64,000 nt of DNA, taken from Sulfuriferula thiophila. GTDB taxonomy: Bacteria; Pseudomonadota; Gammaproteobacteria; Burkholderiales; Sulfuriferulaceae. Positions 6,398 through 16,041 of the stretch are shown in pieces. The DNA is taken from contig NZ_BHGL01000001.1 in NCBI RefSeq assembly GCF_003864975.1, positions 1-64,000 on the forward strand. Reading direction: 5' to 3'. The stretch's first letter is position 1, and each line of letters opens with the position of its first letter. The translations under genes and the position numbers were made by a program. The notes beneath the pieces are model-generated. The model worked only from the letters and a program-made list of their open reading frames with translations. It was not told the DNA's origin and did no database searches.

Positions 6398-7171
6398 ATG
6401 TTCAAACCGAAAAAAATCCAGTTGCTCGACGAAGCTGCCGTGGCGCAAGCCGCGCTGCAAGCCCTGCCGCAACCTTCCCGCCGTTTGTTCCTACAACGTG
6501 GCCTGACTTTGGGCGGGCTGTCACTGCTGAGCGGATGTGCGCTCACCGACGAGGACGCCGTTGAGCAGGCGCTGCTGCGCGTATCGACATTCAATGACAA
6601 GGTGCAAGCCTGGTTATTCGACCCCAGAAAGTTGGCACCCACTTACCCGGAATCGATGATTACCCGGCCGTTCCCGTTTAATGCATTTTATGGCATTGAA
6701 GCTGTGCCCCGCGTCGATGGCGACAGCTACCGGCTGGAACTCAGCGGCATGATCGCGGATAAGCGCCCTTGGAGTCTGGCGCAATTGCAGCAACTGCCGC
6801 AAGCCAGTCAGGTAACGCGCCATGTGTGCGTGGAAGGCTGGAGTGCCATCGGCAAATGGGGCGGCGTACCGTTCGCCACCTTCCTCAAGCACATCGGCGC
6901 TGACCTGTCGGCCAAGTACGTCGGCTTCCAATGCGCGGACGATTATTACACCAGCATCGATATGCCCACGGCGCTGCACCCGCAGACACAGCTTGCGCTT
7001 ACTTACGATGGTCAGACCTTGCCGCGGCAGTATGGTTATCCGATGAAATTACGCATTCCGACCAAGCTGGGCTATAAAAACCCCAAGCACATCACCGCTA
7101 TTTATGTAACCAACGTCAACCCAGGCGGCTACTGGGAAGATCAGGGTTACAACTGGTTCGGGGGCTGCTGA
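6398..7171 (+). CDS. yedY1: Molybdopterin-dependent oxidoreductase (YedY1 / MsrP-like)
   Basis: 257 aa. A twin-arginine signal SRRLFLQRG (residues 27-35) is followed by LLSGC (43-47), possibly a lipobox. The sulfite-oxidase fold shows RHVCVEGWSAIGKWGG, where Cys144 should ligate Mo, and later DDYYTSID and MKLRIPTKLGYKNPK. MsrP-type enzymes reduce protein methionine sulfoxide in the periplasm using electrons from the partner b-type cytochrome. In SigF/NrsF loci this enzyme is part of the HOCl response. Confidence 0.88.
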   Translation: MFKPKKIQLLDEAAVAQAALQALPQPSRRLFLQRGLTLGGLSLLSGCALTDEDAVEQALLRVSTFNDKVQAWLFDPRKLAPTYPESMITRPFPFNAFYGIEAVPRVDGDSYRLELSGMIADKRPWSLAQLQQLPQASQVTRHVCVEGWSAIGKWGGVPFATFLKHIGADLSAKYVGFQCADDYYTSIDMPTALHPQTQLALTYDGQTLPRQYGYPMKLRIPTKLGYKNPKHITAIYVTNVNPGGYWEDQGYNWFGGC

Positions 7172-7234
7172 GCAATCAGCACCCTGATTTACGGCAATTT
7201 CGCCGCTTTTATTGTTACTATGGAGAAGATTAAC

Positions 7235-7486
7235 ATGCGTAAATTATTTGCTACCCTGATTGCAGCCGGTTTTGTATTTGCAGGCAGCCACGCTGTCGCC
7301 GACGACATGATGAAGCATGACAGCATGGCCAAACCGGCCATGGCGAAAGACGAGATGAAAAAAGACGCGATGGCGCATGACGACATGATGGCGAAAAAGC
7401 CGCAGGCCCATAAAGCGATGAAACATGACATGGAAAAAGGCAGCATGAGTAAAGACAGCATGAATAAAGATCATATGGCAAAATAA
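7235..7486 (+). CDS. mrpX: Methionine-rich periplasmic peptide MrpX
   Basis: 83 aa from ATG 7235, chosen because GGAGAAG at 7222-7228 is a good ribosome-binding site and a signal peptide (MRKLFATLIAAGF..., cut near residue 22) starts there. The mature part of about 61 residues has 13 Met (about 21%) in a repetitive Met/Lys/Asp/His/Ala pattern such as KHDSMAKPAMAKDEMKKDAM, with no Cys. In Azospira this type of peptide is a sacrificial scavenger: HOCl oxidises Met, then MsrA and YedY1 re-reduce it. The arrangement beside msrA and yedZ1Y1 supports the same role. Confidence 0.88.
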   Translation: MRKLFATLIAAGFVFAGSHAVADDMMKHDSMAKPAMAKDEMKKDAMAHDDMMAKKPQAHKAMKHDMEKGSMSKDSMNKDHMAK

Positions 7487-7496
7487 CAGCACTACA

Positions 7497-7526
7497 GGTT
7501 CGCAATTGGCGCGCTGATTGCGAACC
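7497..7526 (+). terminator. Hairpin between mrpX and bufA
   Basis: GGTTCGCAAT (7497-7506) and ATTGCGAACC (7517-7526) form a perfect 10-bp stem with a 10-nt loop. A short T-run (TTTTTT, about 7545) follows 18 nt later. It may partly end or attenuate transcription between the chlorine-stress genes and the bufferin genes. Confidence 0.5.
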
Positions 7527-7567
7527 GAAAACCGGATACCCGACTTTTTTGATTTTTGGAGCTAACG

Positions 7568-7867
7568 ATGAACACCAAATCCACACTTGGCCTGACCCTG
7601 GGCTCTGCTTTTATCGCCACTGTAGCCATCAGCCCTGTCGCCCATGCCGCACAGAATCCTTTCGCCATGCAGAAGCTGGACAAAGGCTACATGGTCGCCG
7701 AAGCTGCCACCCCTAAAGACAGCAAAGCCATGGAAATGAACTGCGGCGCATCCATGAAGGGCAAAGAAGCCAAATGCGGGGCGACCAAGACCGCTCCTAA
7801 AGCTGCCGAGGCTAAATGTGGTGCTAACAAAAAACCCGTGGAAGGCAAATGCGGCGCCGCTAAATAA
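7568..7867 (+). CDS. bufA: BufA-type bufferin precursor (DUF2282-like)
   Basis: 99 aa. A signal peptide occupies residues about 1-28 (ending PVAHAA). The mature region has four Cys (59, 70, 84, 95), each followed by Gly (NCG, KCG, KCG, KCG) and spaced 11-14 residues apart in a Lys/Ala/Glu-rich chain. This is the layout of bufferins, periplasmic copper-binding RiPPs whose core Cys are modified by a DUF692 enzyme. The start at 7568 is set by GGAG 8 nt upstream. It is followed after 6 nt by bufB. Confidence 0.85.
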   Translation: MNTKSTLGLTLGSAFIATVAISPVAHAAQNPFAMQKLDKGYMVAEAATPKDSKAMEMNCGASMKGKEAKCGATKTAPKAAEAKCGANKKPVEGKCGAAK

Positions 7868-7873
7868 GCCGCC

Positions 7874-8707
7874 ATGCACAATCCGCACCTGACCGGCGCG
7901 GGGCTGGGGTTACGCCGCGAATTTTTTAACGAGCTGCTCACCCAGCTCCCCGCCAGCGTCGATTTTTATGAAATCGCTCCGGAAAACTGGATGGACTTGG
8001 GCGGCAAGACCGGGCGCAATTTGCGCATGTTGACCGAACGTGTGCCGTTCGTATGCCACGGCCTGTCGCTGTCGCTGGGCGGGCCGGCGCCATTGGATGA
8101 AGCATTTTTGCGGCGCGTCAAATCCTTTCTGACAACCCACGATATCGCTCTGTATACCGAGCATTTATCCTATTGCAGCGACGATGGGCACTTGTATGAT
8201 TTACTGCCCATCCCGTTTACCGCCGAGGCAGTCAGCTATGTGGCGGCACGCATCCGTCGCACTCAGGATATTCTGGAACGCCGCATTGCCATCGAGAACG
8301 CATCCTATTATGTGGCCGCGCCGATAGCCGACATGGACGAACTGAGTTTTATTCAGGCCGTGCTCACCGAGGCGGACTGCGACCTGCAACTGGATGTGAA
8401 TAACGTGTACGTGAACAGCGTGAACCACAACTATGATCCGGCCGCCTTTATCCGCCAGTTGCCGGCAGAGCGTGTGGTGTACACGCACACGGCCGGACAT
8501 TATCAGCAAGCCCCCGATCTTATTATCGATACACACGGCGCGGATATCATCCAGCCGGTATGGGATCTGCTCGATACCGCGTATCAGCATTGCGGCGTAG
8601 TGCCGACCTTGCTGGAACGCGACTTCAATCTCCCGCCTCTGGCGGAATTGGTAAGCGAAGTTGAACGCATTGCCAGTTATCAGCAACGGTATGGCCATGC
8701 CCGCTAA
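7874..8707 (+). CDS. bufB: MNIO family oxygenase BufB (DUF692)
   Basis: 277 aa, the full length for DUF692. Metal-binding family motifs are present in order: [11 protein letters not shown] (His near 62), [28 protein letters not shown] and the terminal VVYTHTAGH. These His/Glu/Asp/Asn residues bind the multinuclear iron centre. The enzyme oxidises Cys of the BufA peptide, together with a DUF2063 partner, before export. It lies 6 nt after bufA and overlaps bufC. Confidence 0.92.
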   Translation: MHNPHLTGAGLGLRREFFNELLTQLPASVDFYEIAPENWMDLGGKTGRNLRMLTERVPFVCHGLSLSLGGPAPLDEAFLRRVKSFLTTHDIALYTEHLSYCSDDGHLYDLLPIPFTAEAVSYVAARIRRTQDILERRIAIENASYYVAAPIADMDELSFIQAVLTEADCDLQLDVNNVYVNSVNHNYDPAAFIRQLPAERVVYTHTAGHYQQAPDLIIDTHGADIIQPVWDLLDTAYQHCGVVPTLLERDFNLPPLAELVSEVERIASYQQRYGHAR

Positions 8708-9479
8708 GCTGCCACCAGAACTGGCCACCTGGCAGCACTACCAGCTCGAGTTTACTCGTCATATCCGCGACCCTGCACAACATGCCAGGCCACGCGGCGT
8801 GGATCGGCGCGGCATGCAAACCTACAGTGCGCTTTTATTCAATAATATTGAAGCCGTTGTGAGCGCCTGCTTCCCGGTGTTATCAGGGCTGCTCGGCAAG
8901 CGCAAATGGCAACGCCTGCTGCGCGCATTTTTTGCCACACATCGCTGCAGCACGCCCTTTTTCCGTCAGGTACCGGACGAGTTTTTGCAGTTCCTGCAAC
9001 AGGAATGGCCGGCCGATCCCGCTTATCCGGATTTCATGCTGGAGCTGGCGCATTACGAGTGGGTTGAGCTGGCACTGTCCACTTCCTGCCTCGATCAGCA
9101 CATAGCCGACTATTTGCCCTATGGCGATTTGCTGGATGCGATACCGGTGCTTAACCCGGTCATGGCAAATCTGGCCTACCGCTATCCGGTGCATGAGATC
9201 AGCCGCAAATACCAGCCAGCATCCGCGCCAAATCAGGCAGTACATTTGCTGGTATACCGCGATGCGAATGATGACATACATTTCAGCCTGCAAAATGCCG
9301 TTAGCGCCCGCCTGATCGAGCTACTCGCCCCGGCGCAACTGACTGGCCGCGCGGCGCTGCATCAACTGGCGGTCGAACTCTGCCATGCGGATCCGGATGC
9401 GCTGCTGGCCTTCGGCCACGACCTGCTCAGACAACTGCACACACAGGGCTGCATTCTGGGCAGCCGCATGATAGCCTGA
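8691..9479 (+). CDS. bufC: BufC partner protein (DUF2063)
   Basis: 262 aa from ATG 8691; ATG 8697 is also possible. The N-terminal DUF2063 region (about residues 10-100) contains [31 protein letters not shown] and [12 protein letters not shown]-terminal domain follows that includes [20 protein letters not shown]2063 proteins bind the leader or core peptide and assist the DUF692 oxygenase. The start lies inside bufB (17-nt overlap), so translation is coupled. No bufD-type DoxX gene follows. Confidence 0.85.
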   Translation: MAMPAKLPPELATWQHYQLEFTRHIRDPAQHARPRGVDRRGMQTYSALLFNNIEAVVSACFPVLSGLLGKRKWQRLLRAFFATHRCSTPFFRQVPDEFLQFLQQEWPADPAYPDFMLELAHYEWVELALSTSCLDQHIADYLPYGDLLDAIPVLNPVMANLAYRYPVHEISRKYQPASAPNQAVHLLVYRDANDDIHFSLQNAVSARLIELLAPAQLTGRAALHQLAVELCHADPDALLAFGHDLLRQLHTQGCILGSRMIA

Positions 9480-9534
9480 GCACCATTCCCTATCTGCTAC
9501 CTGCGATGTATGATGTAAACATCGTGGGGGGCAT

Positions 9535-10989
9535 ATGTTTGATAAGTATTTCAAATTTCTGAAAAGCAAGGATGTTGAACCGGTTGCCGAGAAGCCGCCT
9601 GTACCGGTTCCAGCACCGCCGTCGATAGACCAGCTGGTCCCGCTTATCAAGCCCAGAGCAGCCGCAGCAGCCGATCAGCCTCTCAGCATCAACACCCAGG
9701 ACGTAGCGCAGGACCAGGTCGTCACTGATGCCCTGGATATCGCCACGCATGGTGAGCGCAACAACAGCATCGAAATGCTCAAGCGTTTTCTGGGACGCCA
9801 GCCTGTACTCAACTCTTCGCAACATATCATCGGCTACGAATTCAGCCTCAGGAACAACATTGATACAGCGTTAACGCCGACCATACAGCAAATGCGTGAT
9901 GAGATGCTGGTAGCCAGCATGATCGATCTGGACATTAAACCCATACTCGGCAACAAAATGGCATTTATCAGCATGGCACCACCCATGTTGAGCAGTGACT
10001 GGCTGGCCATGCTGCCCGGTCAAAATATGGTACTCGCCATCGATAGCACGCAAATTACGGACTTACCTGCGACCATCGCACAGTGTCAGGCACGTATTGC
10101 CGAAGGCTTCAGCATTGCGCTGGACAATCCGGTGAATGCCACGGAATTAGCGCCGCTGTTAAGTTTGGCCAAGTACGTACGCTTTGAGGTGCACCAGTTC
10201 AATGCCTTCGAATTAAGCAAACACGTCATCGCCGCGCTCAAACTGTCCAGTGCGATGCTGGTAGCAACGCAAGTGGAAACTGAAGACGATTTCAATGCCT
10301 GTCTGGCCATGTCATTTAACTGTTTTCAGGGTTACTACTTTACCCAGCGCCAGCCGAACGCTCCGCATCGCATCGACAATAACCGGGTGCGCGTGATCGA
10401 ATTGCTCAATATGGTCATTGCTCAGGCTGAAATCCCGGCACTGGAAACCGTACTCAAACGCGATGCGGTTTTGTCGTACAAATTGCTTTCTTTCATCAAC
10501 TCTGCCGCCAATGGTCTCTCCCGCAAACTCGACTCGATCTCGCAAGCGCTGATTCTGCTCGGCTACAACCAGTTTTACCGCTGGCTGACGCTGCTGCTGT
10601 TTAACAGCAGTTCGCAGGACGCACGTAGCCAGATACTGCTGCAGAATGCCCTGATCCGCGCTCGTCTGGCTGAAACCCTGGGCAAGGATCAACTCTCCGC
10701 GGCAGATCGCGACGGCCTGTTTATCGCCGGCATATTCTCGCTGCTGGATGCGCTGCTCAATCTGCCGATGGAACAGGCGGTTGCAAAATTAAACCTGTCT
10801 GACAATCTCACTCAGGCATTGCTGCACAACCAGGGCGTTTACGCGCCCTATCTGCAACTGGCTATCGCCTGCGAAAAAGGCAACCAGAGCCAGATCAATG
10901 CGCTGGCAGCCAGTGCCAACCTAAGTGTGGACGCGGTCAATCTGGCCCACGTCAAAGCGCTGATCTGGGCGGAAGAATTCGCCAGTTAA
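9535..10989 (+). CDS. Degenerate-EAL plus HDOD signalling protein
   Basis: 484 aa. The N-terminal 80 residues are Pro/Ala-rich linker. Residues about 90-285 are an EAL fold whose signature is GYEFSLR instead of EALLR, so it is probably not an active c-di-GMP phosphodiesterase. Residues about 290-480 form an HDOD domain (LSYKLLSFINSAANG, ISQALILLGYNQFYRWLTLL). YuxH-type EAL-HDOD proteins act as signalling scaffolds. It stands alone, 55 nt after bufC; a small inverted repeat (CGATGT/ACATCG, about 9504-9525) precedes it. Confidence 0.85.
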   Translation: MFDKYFKFLKSKDVEPVAEKPPVPVPAPPSIDQLVPLIKPRAAAAADQPLSINTQDVAQDQVVTDALDIATHGERNNSIEMLKRFLGRQPVLNSSQHIIGYEFSLRNNIDTALTPTIQQMRDEMLVASMIDLDIKPILGNKMAFISMAPPMLSSDWLAMLPGQNMVLAIDSTQITDLPATIAQCQARIAEGFSIALDNPVNATELAPLLSLAKYVRFEVHQFNAFELSKHVIAALKLSSAMLVATQVETEDDFNACLAMSFNCFQGYYFTQRQPNAPHRIDNNRVRVIELLNMVIAQAEIPALETVLKRDAVLSYKLLSFINSAANGLSRKLDSISQALILLGYNQFYRWLTLLLFNSSSQDARSQILLQNALIRARLAETLGKDQLSAADRDGLFIAGIFSLLDALLNLPMEQAVAKLNLSDNLTQALLHNQGVYAPYLQLAIACEKGNQSQINALAASANLSVDAVNLAHVKALIWAEEFAS

Positions 10990-10998
10990 CCGTAGCCG

Positions 10999-11478
10999 TC
11001 AGAACGTATCTTCCGTCCCGGCCCAGGTTGCATTCAGATTCACCGCATTATCAGCCACAGACATGCCACGGCTAGCGATAAAGCTCCTGCCCGCGGCGCT
11101 CAGCTTCAAGTGATAGCTATCGGGAAACTCGGTCAGCATCCAGTAGATCTCCGACGGATGGACCGGCATTTCATTGCGCACCAGATGCCGCACAAGTAAG
11201 TGCCCACCCTCTACCTTAACCAGCAATGGCATAGGTAGCTTGTGCGGCAACAGATGCTGGTGCACCACCCATTCGATGGGGGTAGGGCGACGCCCCGGCA
11301 AGCGCCGGGCATCAATACGAAAATGCGCGCCACCGCCAGCCTCTTTCACCAGTTCGCTGACCCAGCCTATGCTCAGGCCATCATGCACAATAATTGTCTT
11401 GCCGGTGAAGCGCGCTAAAAAGCGTTCGCGTAATACTGTAGGATTGGGGCGGAATACCGCTATAATCTTATTTATCAT
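10999..11478 (-). CDS. Hypothetical protein
   Basis: 159 aa from ATG 11478, chosen so that it does not overlap the divergent metX start. I do not recognise the family. The N-terminus is [21 protein letters not shown] basic middle ([20 protein letters not shown]) precedes a hydrophobic, strand-rich part ending [19 protein letters not shown]. No membrane helix, signal peptide or Cys motif is seen. It converges with the EAL-HDOD gene (9-nt gap). Confidence 0.55.
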   Translation of the reverse strand: MINKIIAVFRPNPTVLRERFLARFTGKTIIVHDGLSIGWVSELVKEAGGGAHFRIDARRLPGRRPTPIEWVVHQHLLPHKLPMPLLVKVEGGHLLVRHLVRNEMPVHPSEIYWMLTEFPDSYHLKLSAAGRSFIASRGMSVADNAVNLNATWAGTEDTF

Positions 11479-11495
11479 GCTCAAAGTTAATATCC

Positions 11496-12638
11496 ATGCA
11501 GCCAGGTTCAACTAACAATTCATCGGTCGGGGTGGTAACACCGCAAACTGCGCATTTCGCTACGCCGCTTACGCTGAAGAGCGGGGCGGTGCTGCCTTGC
11601 TACGACCTCGTTTACGAGACGTACGGCACACTGAATGCCGATAAGAGTAACGCTATTCTGGTATGTCACGCGCTATCTGGCAACCATCACGTTGCGGGTA
11701 TCTACGCCCCCGGCGATAAAAAACCCGGCTGGTGGGACAACATGATAGGCCCGGACAAGCCGGTGGACACCAATCGCTATTTTGTCATCGGCGTCAACAA
11801 TCTGGGTGGCTGCCATGGCTCTACTGGCCCGGCCTCAATCAATCCGGCGACTGGCCAGGCGTTCGGTTCATCTTTTCCGCTGGTCACGGTAGAGGACTGG
11901 GTCACCTCGCAGGCACGTCTGGCCGACCTGTTAGGCATAGAGAAATTTGCCGCGATCATGGGCGGCTCGCTCGGTGGCATGCAGGTGCTGCACTGGAGTA
12001 TCAGCCTGCCGGAACGGGTACGCAACTGTCTGGTCATTGCTTCAGCACCCAAACTCACGGCACAGAATATTGCGTTCAATGATGTGGCGCGACAGGCGAT
12101 CCTGACCGACCCCGATTTCCACGGCGGAGACTTTTACGCTCACAACACTTATCCGCGCCGCGGATTGCGGCTGGCGCGCATGCTTGGGCATATTACTTAT
12201 TTGTCCGATGATGTGATGGGCAGCAAGTTCGGCCGCATTCTGCGCGAAGGCAGCTTCAACTACGGCTACGATGTCGAGTTTGAGATCGAATCCTATTTGC
12301 GCTATCAGGGCGACAAATTTGCCGACTCATTCGACGCCAATACCTATTTACTGATGACCAAGGCGCTGGATTACTTCGATCCCACCCATCAACACCCTGA
12401 AGCCGGCTTGTCTGCGGCACTCAAACCCGCACAGGCGGATTTTCTGGTGGTATCGTTTACGACCGACTGGCGCTTTGCCCCGGAGCGCTCGCGCGAAATC
12501 GTCAAGGCCTTGCTGGATAACGACCGTAATGTCAGCTATGCCGAAATTGTCTCCGGACACGGCCATGATGCATTTCTGATGCCTGACGAGCACTATCACG
12601 CCTTGGTTCGCGCTTATATGGAAAGGGTGACGACTTAA
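11496..12638 (+). CDS. metX: Homoserine O-acyltransferase MetX
   Basis: 380 aa alpha/beta-hydrolase-fold enzyme of methionine synthesis that transfers an acetyl or succinyl group to homoserine. The nucleophile elbow is GGSLGGM (Ser near 158), the catalytic His is in SGHGHDAFL near the C-terminus, and [13 protein letters not shown] and [12 protein letters not shown] are family motifs. Betaproteobacterial MetX enzymes may use succinyl-CoA, so the acyl donor is not assigned. The stop overlaps the metW start by 1 nt (TAATG), as is usual for this pair. Confidence 0.95.
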   Translation: MQPGSTNNSSVGVVTPQTAHFATPLTLKSGAVLPCYDLVYETYGTLNADKSNAILVCHALSGNHHVAGIYAPGDKKPGWWDNMIGPDKPVDTNRYFVIGVNNLGGCHGSTGPASINPATGQAFGSSFPLVTVEDWVTSQARLADLLGIEKFAAIMGGSLGGMQVLHWSISLPERVRNCLVIASAPKLTAQNIAFNDVARQAILTDPDFHGGDFYAHNTYPRRGLRLARMLGHITYLSDDVMGSKFGRILREGSFNYGYDVEFEIESYLRYQGDKFADSFDANTYLLMTKALDYFDPTHQHPEAGLSAALKPAQADFLVVSFTTDWRFAPERSREIVKALLDNDRNVSYAEIVSGHGHDAFLMPDEHYHALVRAYMERVTT

Positions 12639-13219
12639 TGCGCCAGGATTTTCAACTTATTGCCAACTGGGTCAAGCCCGGTGCCAAGGTGCTGGATCTG
12701 GGCTGTGGTGACGGCAATTTACTAAAATACCTGCAAACTACGCGTCAGGCGCGCGGTTATGGCGTAGAGCTGGCCGACAACAATGTGCTGGCCTGTGTGC
12801 AGAACGGTATCAATGTCATCCAGCGCGATCTGGAAGCAGGGCTGGCGGAATTCGCCTCGAACAGTTTCGACTATGTGGTGCTGTCGCAGACCCTGCAGGC
12901 CATGCACCATACCGAAGCCATACTGCGCGAGATGCTAAGGGTGGCTCACGAAGGCATCGTCACCTTCCCCAATTTCGGCTACTGGAAAAACCGCATGCAG
13001 GTGTTGCGCGGCCACATGCCGGTATCGGCGGACATACCGTATCAATGGTATAACACACCAAATGTGCACCTGTGTACCATGCATGATTTCGAAGCGCTAT
13101 GCGACAAACTCAATATCCATATCCGCGAGCGCATCGTGATGACTGGCGGCAAACGCGTCAGTTTCTTGCGCAATCTCACGGGCAGCCTCGCCGTATACCG
13201 CTTTGAGCGCAAAGGTTAA
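12638..13219 (+). CDS. metW: MetW methionine-biosynthesis protein
   Basis: 193 aa, a class I SAM-methyltransferase fold: VLDLGCGDGNLLKYL (motif I, residues about 19-33), FDYVVLSQTLQAMHH and IVTFPNFGYWKNR. MetW is the obligate neighbour of MetX in many proteobacteria and is needed for full homoserine acylation. It is translationally coupled to metX. Confidence 0.93.
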   Translation: MRQDFQLIANWVKPGAKVLDLGCGDGNLLKYLQTTRQARGYGVELADNNVLACVQNGINVIQRDLEAGLAEFASNSFDYVVLSQTLQAMHHTEAILREMLRVAHEGIVTFPNFGYWKNRMQVLRGHMPVSADIPYQWYNTPNVHLCTMHDFEALCDKLNIHIRERIVMTGGKRVSFLRNLTGSLAVYRFERKG

Positions 13220-13230
13220 GGACTAGCACC

Positions 13231-14346
13231 ATGTCTGCGCCAGCCATCCAACCGGAATCGCAAGGTAACAAGCTGTATTTACATGCTACTGGCGACTGGC
13301 GTTTGACTCAGTTGGATGCGCAGCCACCGCAACTTGCAAAAACGCCACAAGCCGAGACTACCTGCCTGGATGGCGCCGGCATCACCAGCCTGGACACCAG
13401 CGGCGCACTGACGCTGTTAAATCTGCTCTCTGCTCAGCAGATTCCGCTGGATAGTCTGGTGCTGGCCAACTTCTCCCCGCAACACCAGACCATCTTCGAA
13501 CTGGTGCGCCAGCACTTTAGCGCCAGTCAGCAGCAGCAACCTGCCTCCCACCATCGTTTACTGGTACGACTGGGGAGCAGCGCCAGCCTGACATGGAAGC
13601 ATCTGGCGGGCATGGTCAATTTCATCGGCATCCTGACTGCCGAAGTCGCCAACCTGATCCGGCATCCACAAAATTTCCGCAGTAAAGAACTGGCGAATCA
13701 GCTCGAAATCATTTTCGTCTACGCCATTCCGCTGGCATTCAGCATGATGTTTTTACTAGGCCTGGTATTCGCCTATCTGTTAGGCATACAGGCCGAGCAG
13801 TACGGTGCCAATATCTTTGTCGTGGATGGCTCGGCTCTGGCCATATGCCGGGAACTGGCGCCGGTCATTGTCGCCATACTGGTGGCGGGCCGATCTGGCG
13901 CCGCCATCACCGCGCAGATCGGCACGATGAAGGTGTACGAAGAGATCGATGCCATCAGGGTACTGGGTCTATCGCCGTATGCAGTTCTGGTGCTGCCGCG
14001 CATCATGGCTCTGCTGATCGCGCTGCCATTGCTGGTTTTTGTCGGAGACATTGCCGGCCTGTTCGGCAGCATGGTAATTGCTGATCAGCAACTAAGCGTT
14101 ACGCCTATCACCTTTATCAACCGTCTGGATCAGGTGCTGGCTACCAAAACCGTCGTTATCGGTCTGGTCAAAGCCCCGGTATTCGCTGTGTTTATCGGCA
14201 TCATCGCCAGCTATATGGGTTTCACCGTGGCGCGCGATGCGCGCAGCATCGGCTTCAACACCACCTCGACCGTAGTGCAGAGCATCGTCGCCGTCATCCT
14301 GCTCAATGCGATTTTCGCCATTATTCTGGTGAAGCTGAATCTTTAA
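13231..14346 (+). CDS. mlaE: Mla-type ABC permease with fused STAS domain
   Basis: 371 aa. Residues about 10-105 resemble a STAS domain (TTCLDGAGITSLDTSGALTL), which in E. coli is the separate subunit MlaB. The rest is an MlaE permease with about five or six helices and the family signature ELAPVIVAILVAGRSGAAITAQIG. It moves phospholipids or other lipids between membranes with the ATPase and MCE protein encoded next. The fusion occurs in several Mla-like systems. Confidence 0.88.
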   Translation: MSAPAIQPESQGNKLYLHATGDWRLTQLDAQPPQLAKTPQAETTCLDGAGITSLDTSGALTLLNLLSAQQIPLDSLVLANFSPQHQTIFELVRQHFSASQQQQPASHHRLLVRLGSSASLTWKHLAGMVNFIGILTAEVANLIRHPQNFRSKELANQLEIIFVYAIPLAFSMMFLLGLVFAYLLGIQAEQYGANIFVVDGSALAICRELAPVIVAILVAGRSGAAITAQIGTMKVYEEIDAIRVLGLSPYAVLVLPRIMALLIALPLLVFVGDIAGLFGSMVIADQQLSVTPITFINRLDQVLATKTVVIGLVKAPVFAVFIGIIASYMGFTVARDARSIGFNTTSTVVQSIVAVILLNAIFAIILVKLNL

Positions 14347-14347
14347 C

Positions 14348-15112
14348 ATGGCGGACATACTCATTCAGGTTGATCAGGTAGTGACCCGCTTCGGTAGCAA
14401 TACCGTGCATGATGGTGTCAGCCTGCAAGTGGCACGCGGTGAAGTGGTTGCCGTCATCGGCGGCAGCGGCACCGGAAAATCCGTGTTGCTACGCGAAATT
14501 ATCGGCCTGCTGCGCCCGAACAGCGGGCAGATCCGGTTATTTGATGAAGATGTTTTAACGGCCAGCGAAATACAGATGCAAGGCCTGCGCCAGCGTTTCG
14601 GCATGCTGTTTCAGGACGGCGCGCTGTTTTCCTCGCTCAATGTCGAACAGAATGTCGCCACACCGCTGCTGGAGCACACGAATTTACCCAAGCCAGTATG
14701 TTTACAGCTCGCCCGGCTGAAGCTGGCGATGGTGGGCTTACCCAGCTCTGCCGCCACCAAGATGCCCAGCGAGCTTTCCGGCGGAATGCGTAAACGCGCT
14801 GCGCTGGCACGGGCATTAGCACTTGATCCGGAATTATTATGTCTGGATGAGCCAACTTCCGGGCTGGACCCAATCTCGGCACGCGAATTTGACCACCTGA
14901 TCCGCACGCTGGCCGATAATCTGGGCCTGACCATATTGCTGATCACCCATGACCTGAATACCTTGTTATCCATTATCGATCGCGCCGTAGTGCTGGCAGG
15001 CGGCAAGGTATTAGGCTCGGGCAGTGTCGCAGAGATTCGCCAAATAAACGACCCCTGGCTGCAGGATTACTTCTCTTCTGCGCCCAATCTGGAGACAACA
15101 CATGGAAACTGA
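14348..15112 (+). CDS. mlaF: Mla-type ABC transporter ATPase
   Basis: 254 aa. Walker A GGSGTGKS (about 38-45), signature LSGGMRKRAALARAL, Walker B LLCLDEPTSGLDP and a switch His in LLITHDL. GMRKR in place of GQRQR is typical of MlaF-like ATPases. It starts 1 nt after mlaE and overlaps the MCE gene by 11 nt. Confidence 0.92.
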   Translation: MADILIQVDQVVTRFGSNTVHDGVSLQVARGEVVAVIGGSGTGKSVLLREIIGLLRPNSGQIRLFDEDVLTASEIQMQGLRQRFGMLFQDGALFSSLNVEQNVATPLLEHTNLPKPVCLQLARLKLAMVGLPSSAATKMPSELSGGMRKRAALARALALDPELLCLDEPTSGLDPISAREFDHLIRTLADNLGLTILLITHDLNTLLSIIDRAVVLAGGKVLGSGSVAEIRQINDPWLQDYFSSAPNLETTHGN

Positions 15113-16040
15113 AGCGCGCTACACGCTGGTCGGTGGCATCGTATTACTGGTCGCACTGTTGCTCACCGCCAGCCTGGTATGGGTAATGGGCGGAGCAGAT
15201 CGCGTCGCTTACCGTCACTACACGATTTATTTCCACAATCAATCCATGGACGGCCTGGACATCAACAGCGCGGTCAAACTGCGCGGGGTCAAGGTCGGCG
15301 TGGTCACCGACTATACCTTTGTTGCCGGTAACAAAGAGGCCGTGCGCGTCAACATCAAGCTCGATGAAGCCACCCCCATCCATACCAACAGCCTGGCCTA
15401 CATCAAACGCAATATCGTCACCGGTCTGGCCACAGTCGAAATCAGCAATCCCGATGCCACCAGTCCATTACTGACCGTAATACCCGATCAAGAGCAGTAT
15501 CCAGTCATCGCCGAGGGCAGCTCCGATCTGGACAAAGTCACCACGGATCTCTCGAATATGGCGGAAAATGGCGCCCAGCTGCTGACCAAGATGAATAGCC
15601 TGCTGTCGGATGACAACCGCCTTGCGGTCAGCACCACTTTGCATAATCTGCAAACAATCACCAGCGAATTAGTAGCGAACAAACAACGCGTCGAACACGC
15701 CGTGCAAAGTTTCGAAGATGCTTCGGATGCCGTCAAGCTGAGTGCCAACAACTTCAAGCAAACCACTTCGCATCTGGACGACAATATCCAGAAACTCAGC
15801 GACAATGCCAACAACACGCTAACTCAAGCCACTGCGGCATTAAGCGATCTGCAACAGCAGTCGGTAATTATCTCCAAGCAGCTGCAGATGCTGACCAACA
15901 CGGCCAATTACCAGCTTAACCAGATCAGCCGCGATGTCCACGACAGCACCAACACCATCACCGCTACCGGGCAACGCCTGGCGAATCCGCGCGAGCTGAT
16001 TTTTGGTGCCGGCAAATCAGAACCTGCGCCCGGAGAATAA
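15102..16040 (+). CDS. mlaD: MCE-family lipid-binding protein (MlaD-like)
   Basis: 312 aa. One N-terminal membrane anchor (residues about 8-29), an MCE domain (about 40-120, with INSAVKLRGVKVGVVTDY and NIVTGLATVEIS), then a long helical, coiled-coil-rich tail (about 145-300) longer than in E. coli MlaD. The tail suggests a needle or tunnel-like extension as in PqiB/YebT types. It forms an operon with mlaE and mlaF. Confidence 0.9.
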   Translation: METEARYTLVGGIVLLVALLLTASLVWVMGGADRVAYRHYTIYFHNQSMDGLDINSAVKLRGVKVGVVTDYTFVAGNKEAVRVNIKLDEATPIHTNSLAYIKRNIVTGLATVEISNPDATSPLLTVIPDQEQYPVIAEGSSDLDKVTTDLSNMAENGAQLLTKMNSLLSDDNRLAVSTTLHNLQTITSELVANKQRVEHAVQSFEDASDAVKLSANNFKQTTSHLDDNIQKLSDNANNTLTQATAALSDLQQQSVIISKQLQMLTNTANYQLNQISRDVHDSTNTITATGQRLANPRELIFGAGKSEPAPGE

Positions 16041-16041
16041 A

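Noticed and set aside
7189-7941. Minus-strand frames opposite mrpX and bufA
   Set aside because: They mirror the repetitive Met/Lys and Ala/Cys codons of the plus-strand genes; the plus-strand genes have signal peptides, ribosome-binding sites and operon context.
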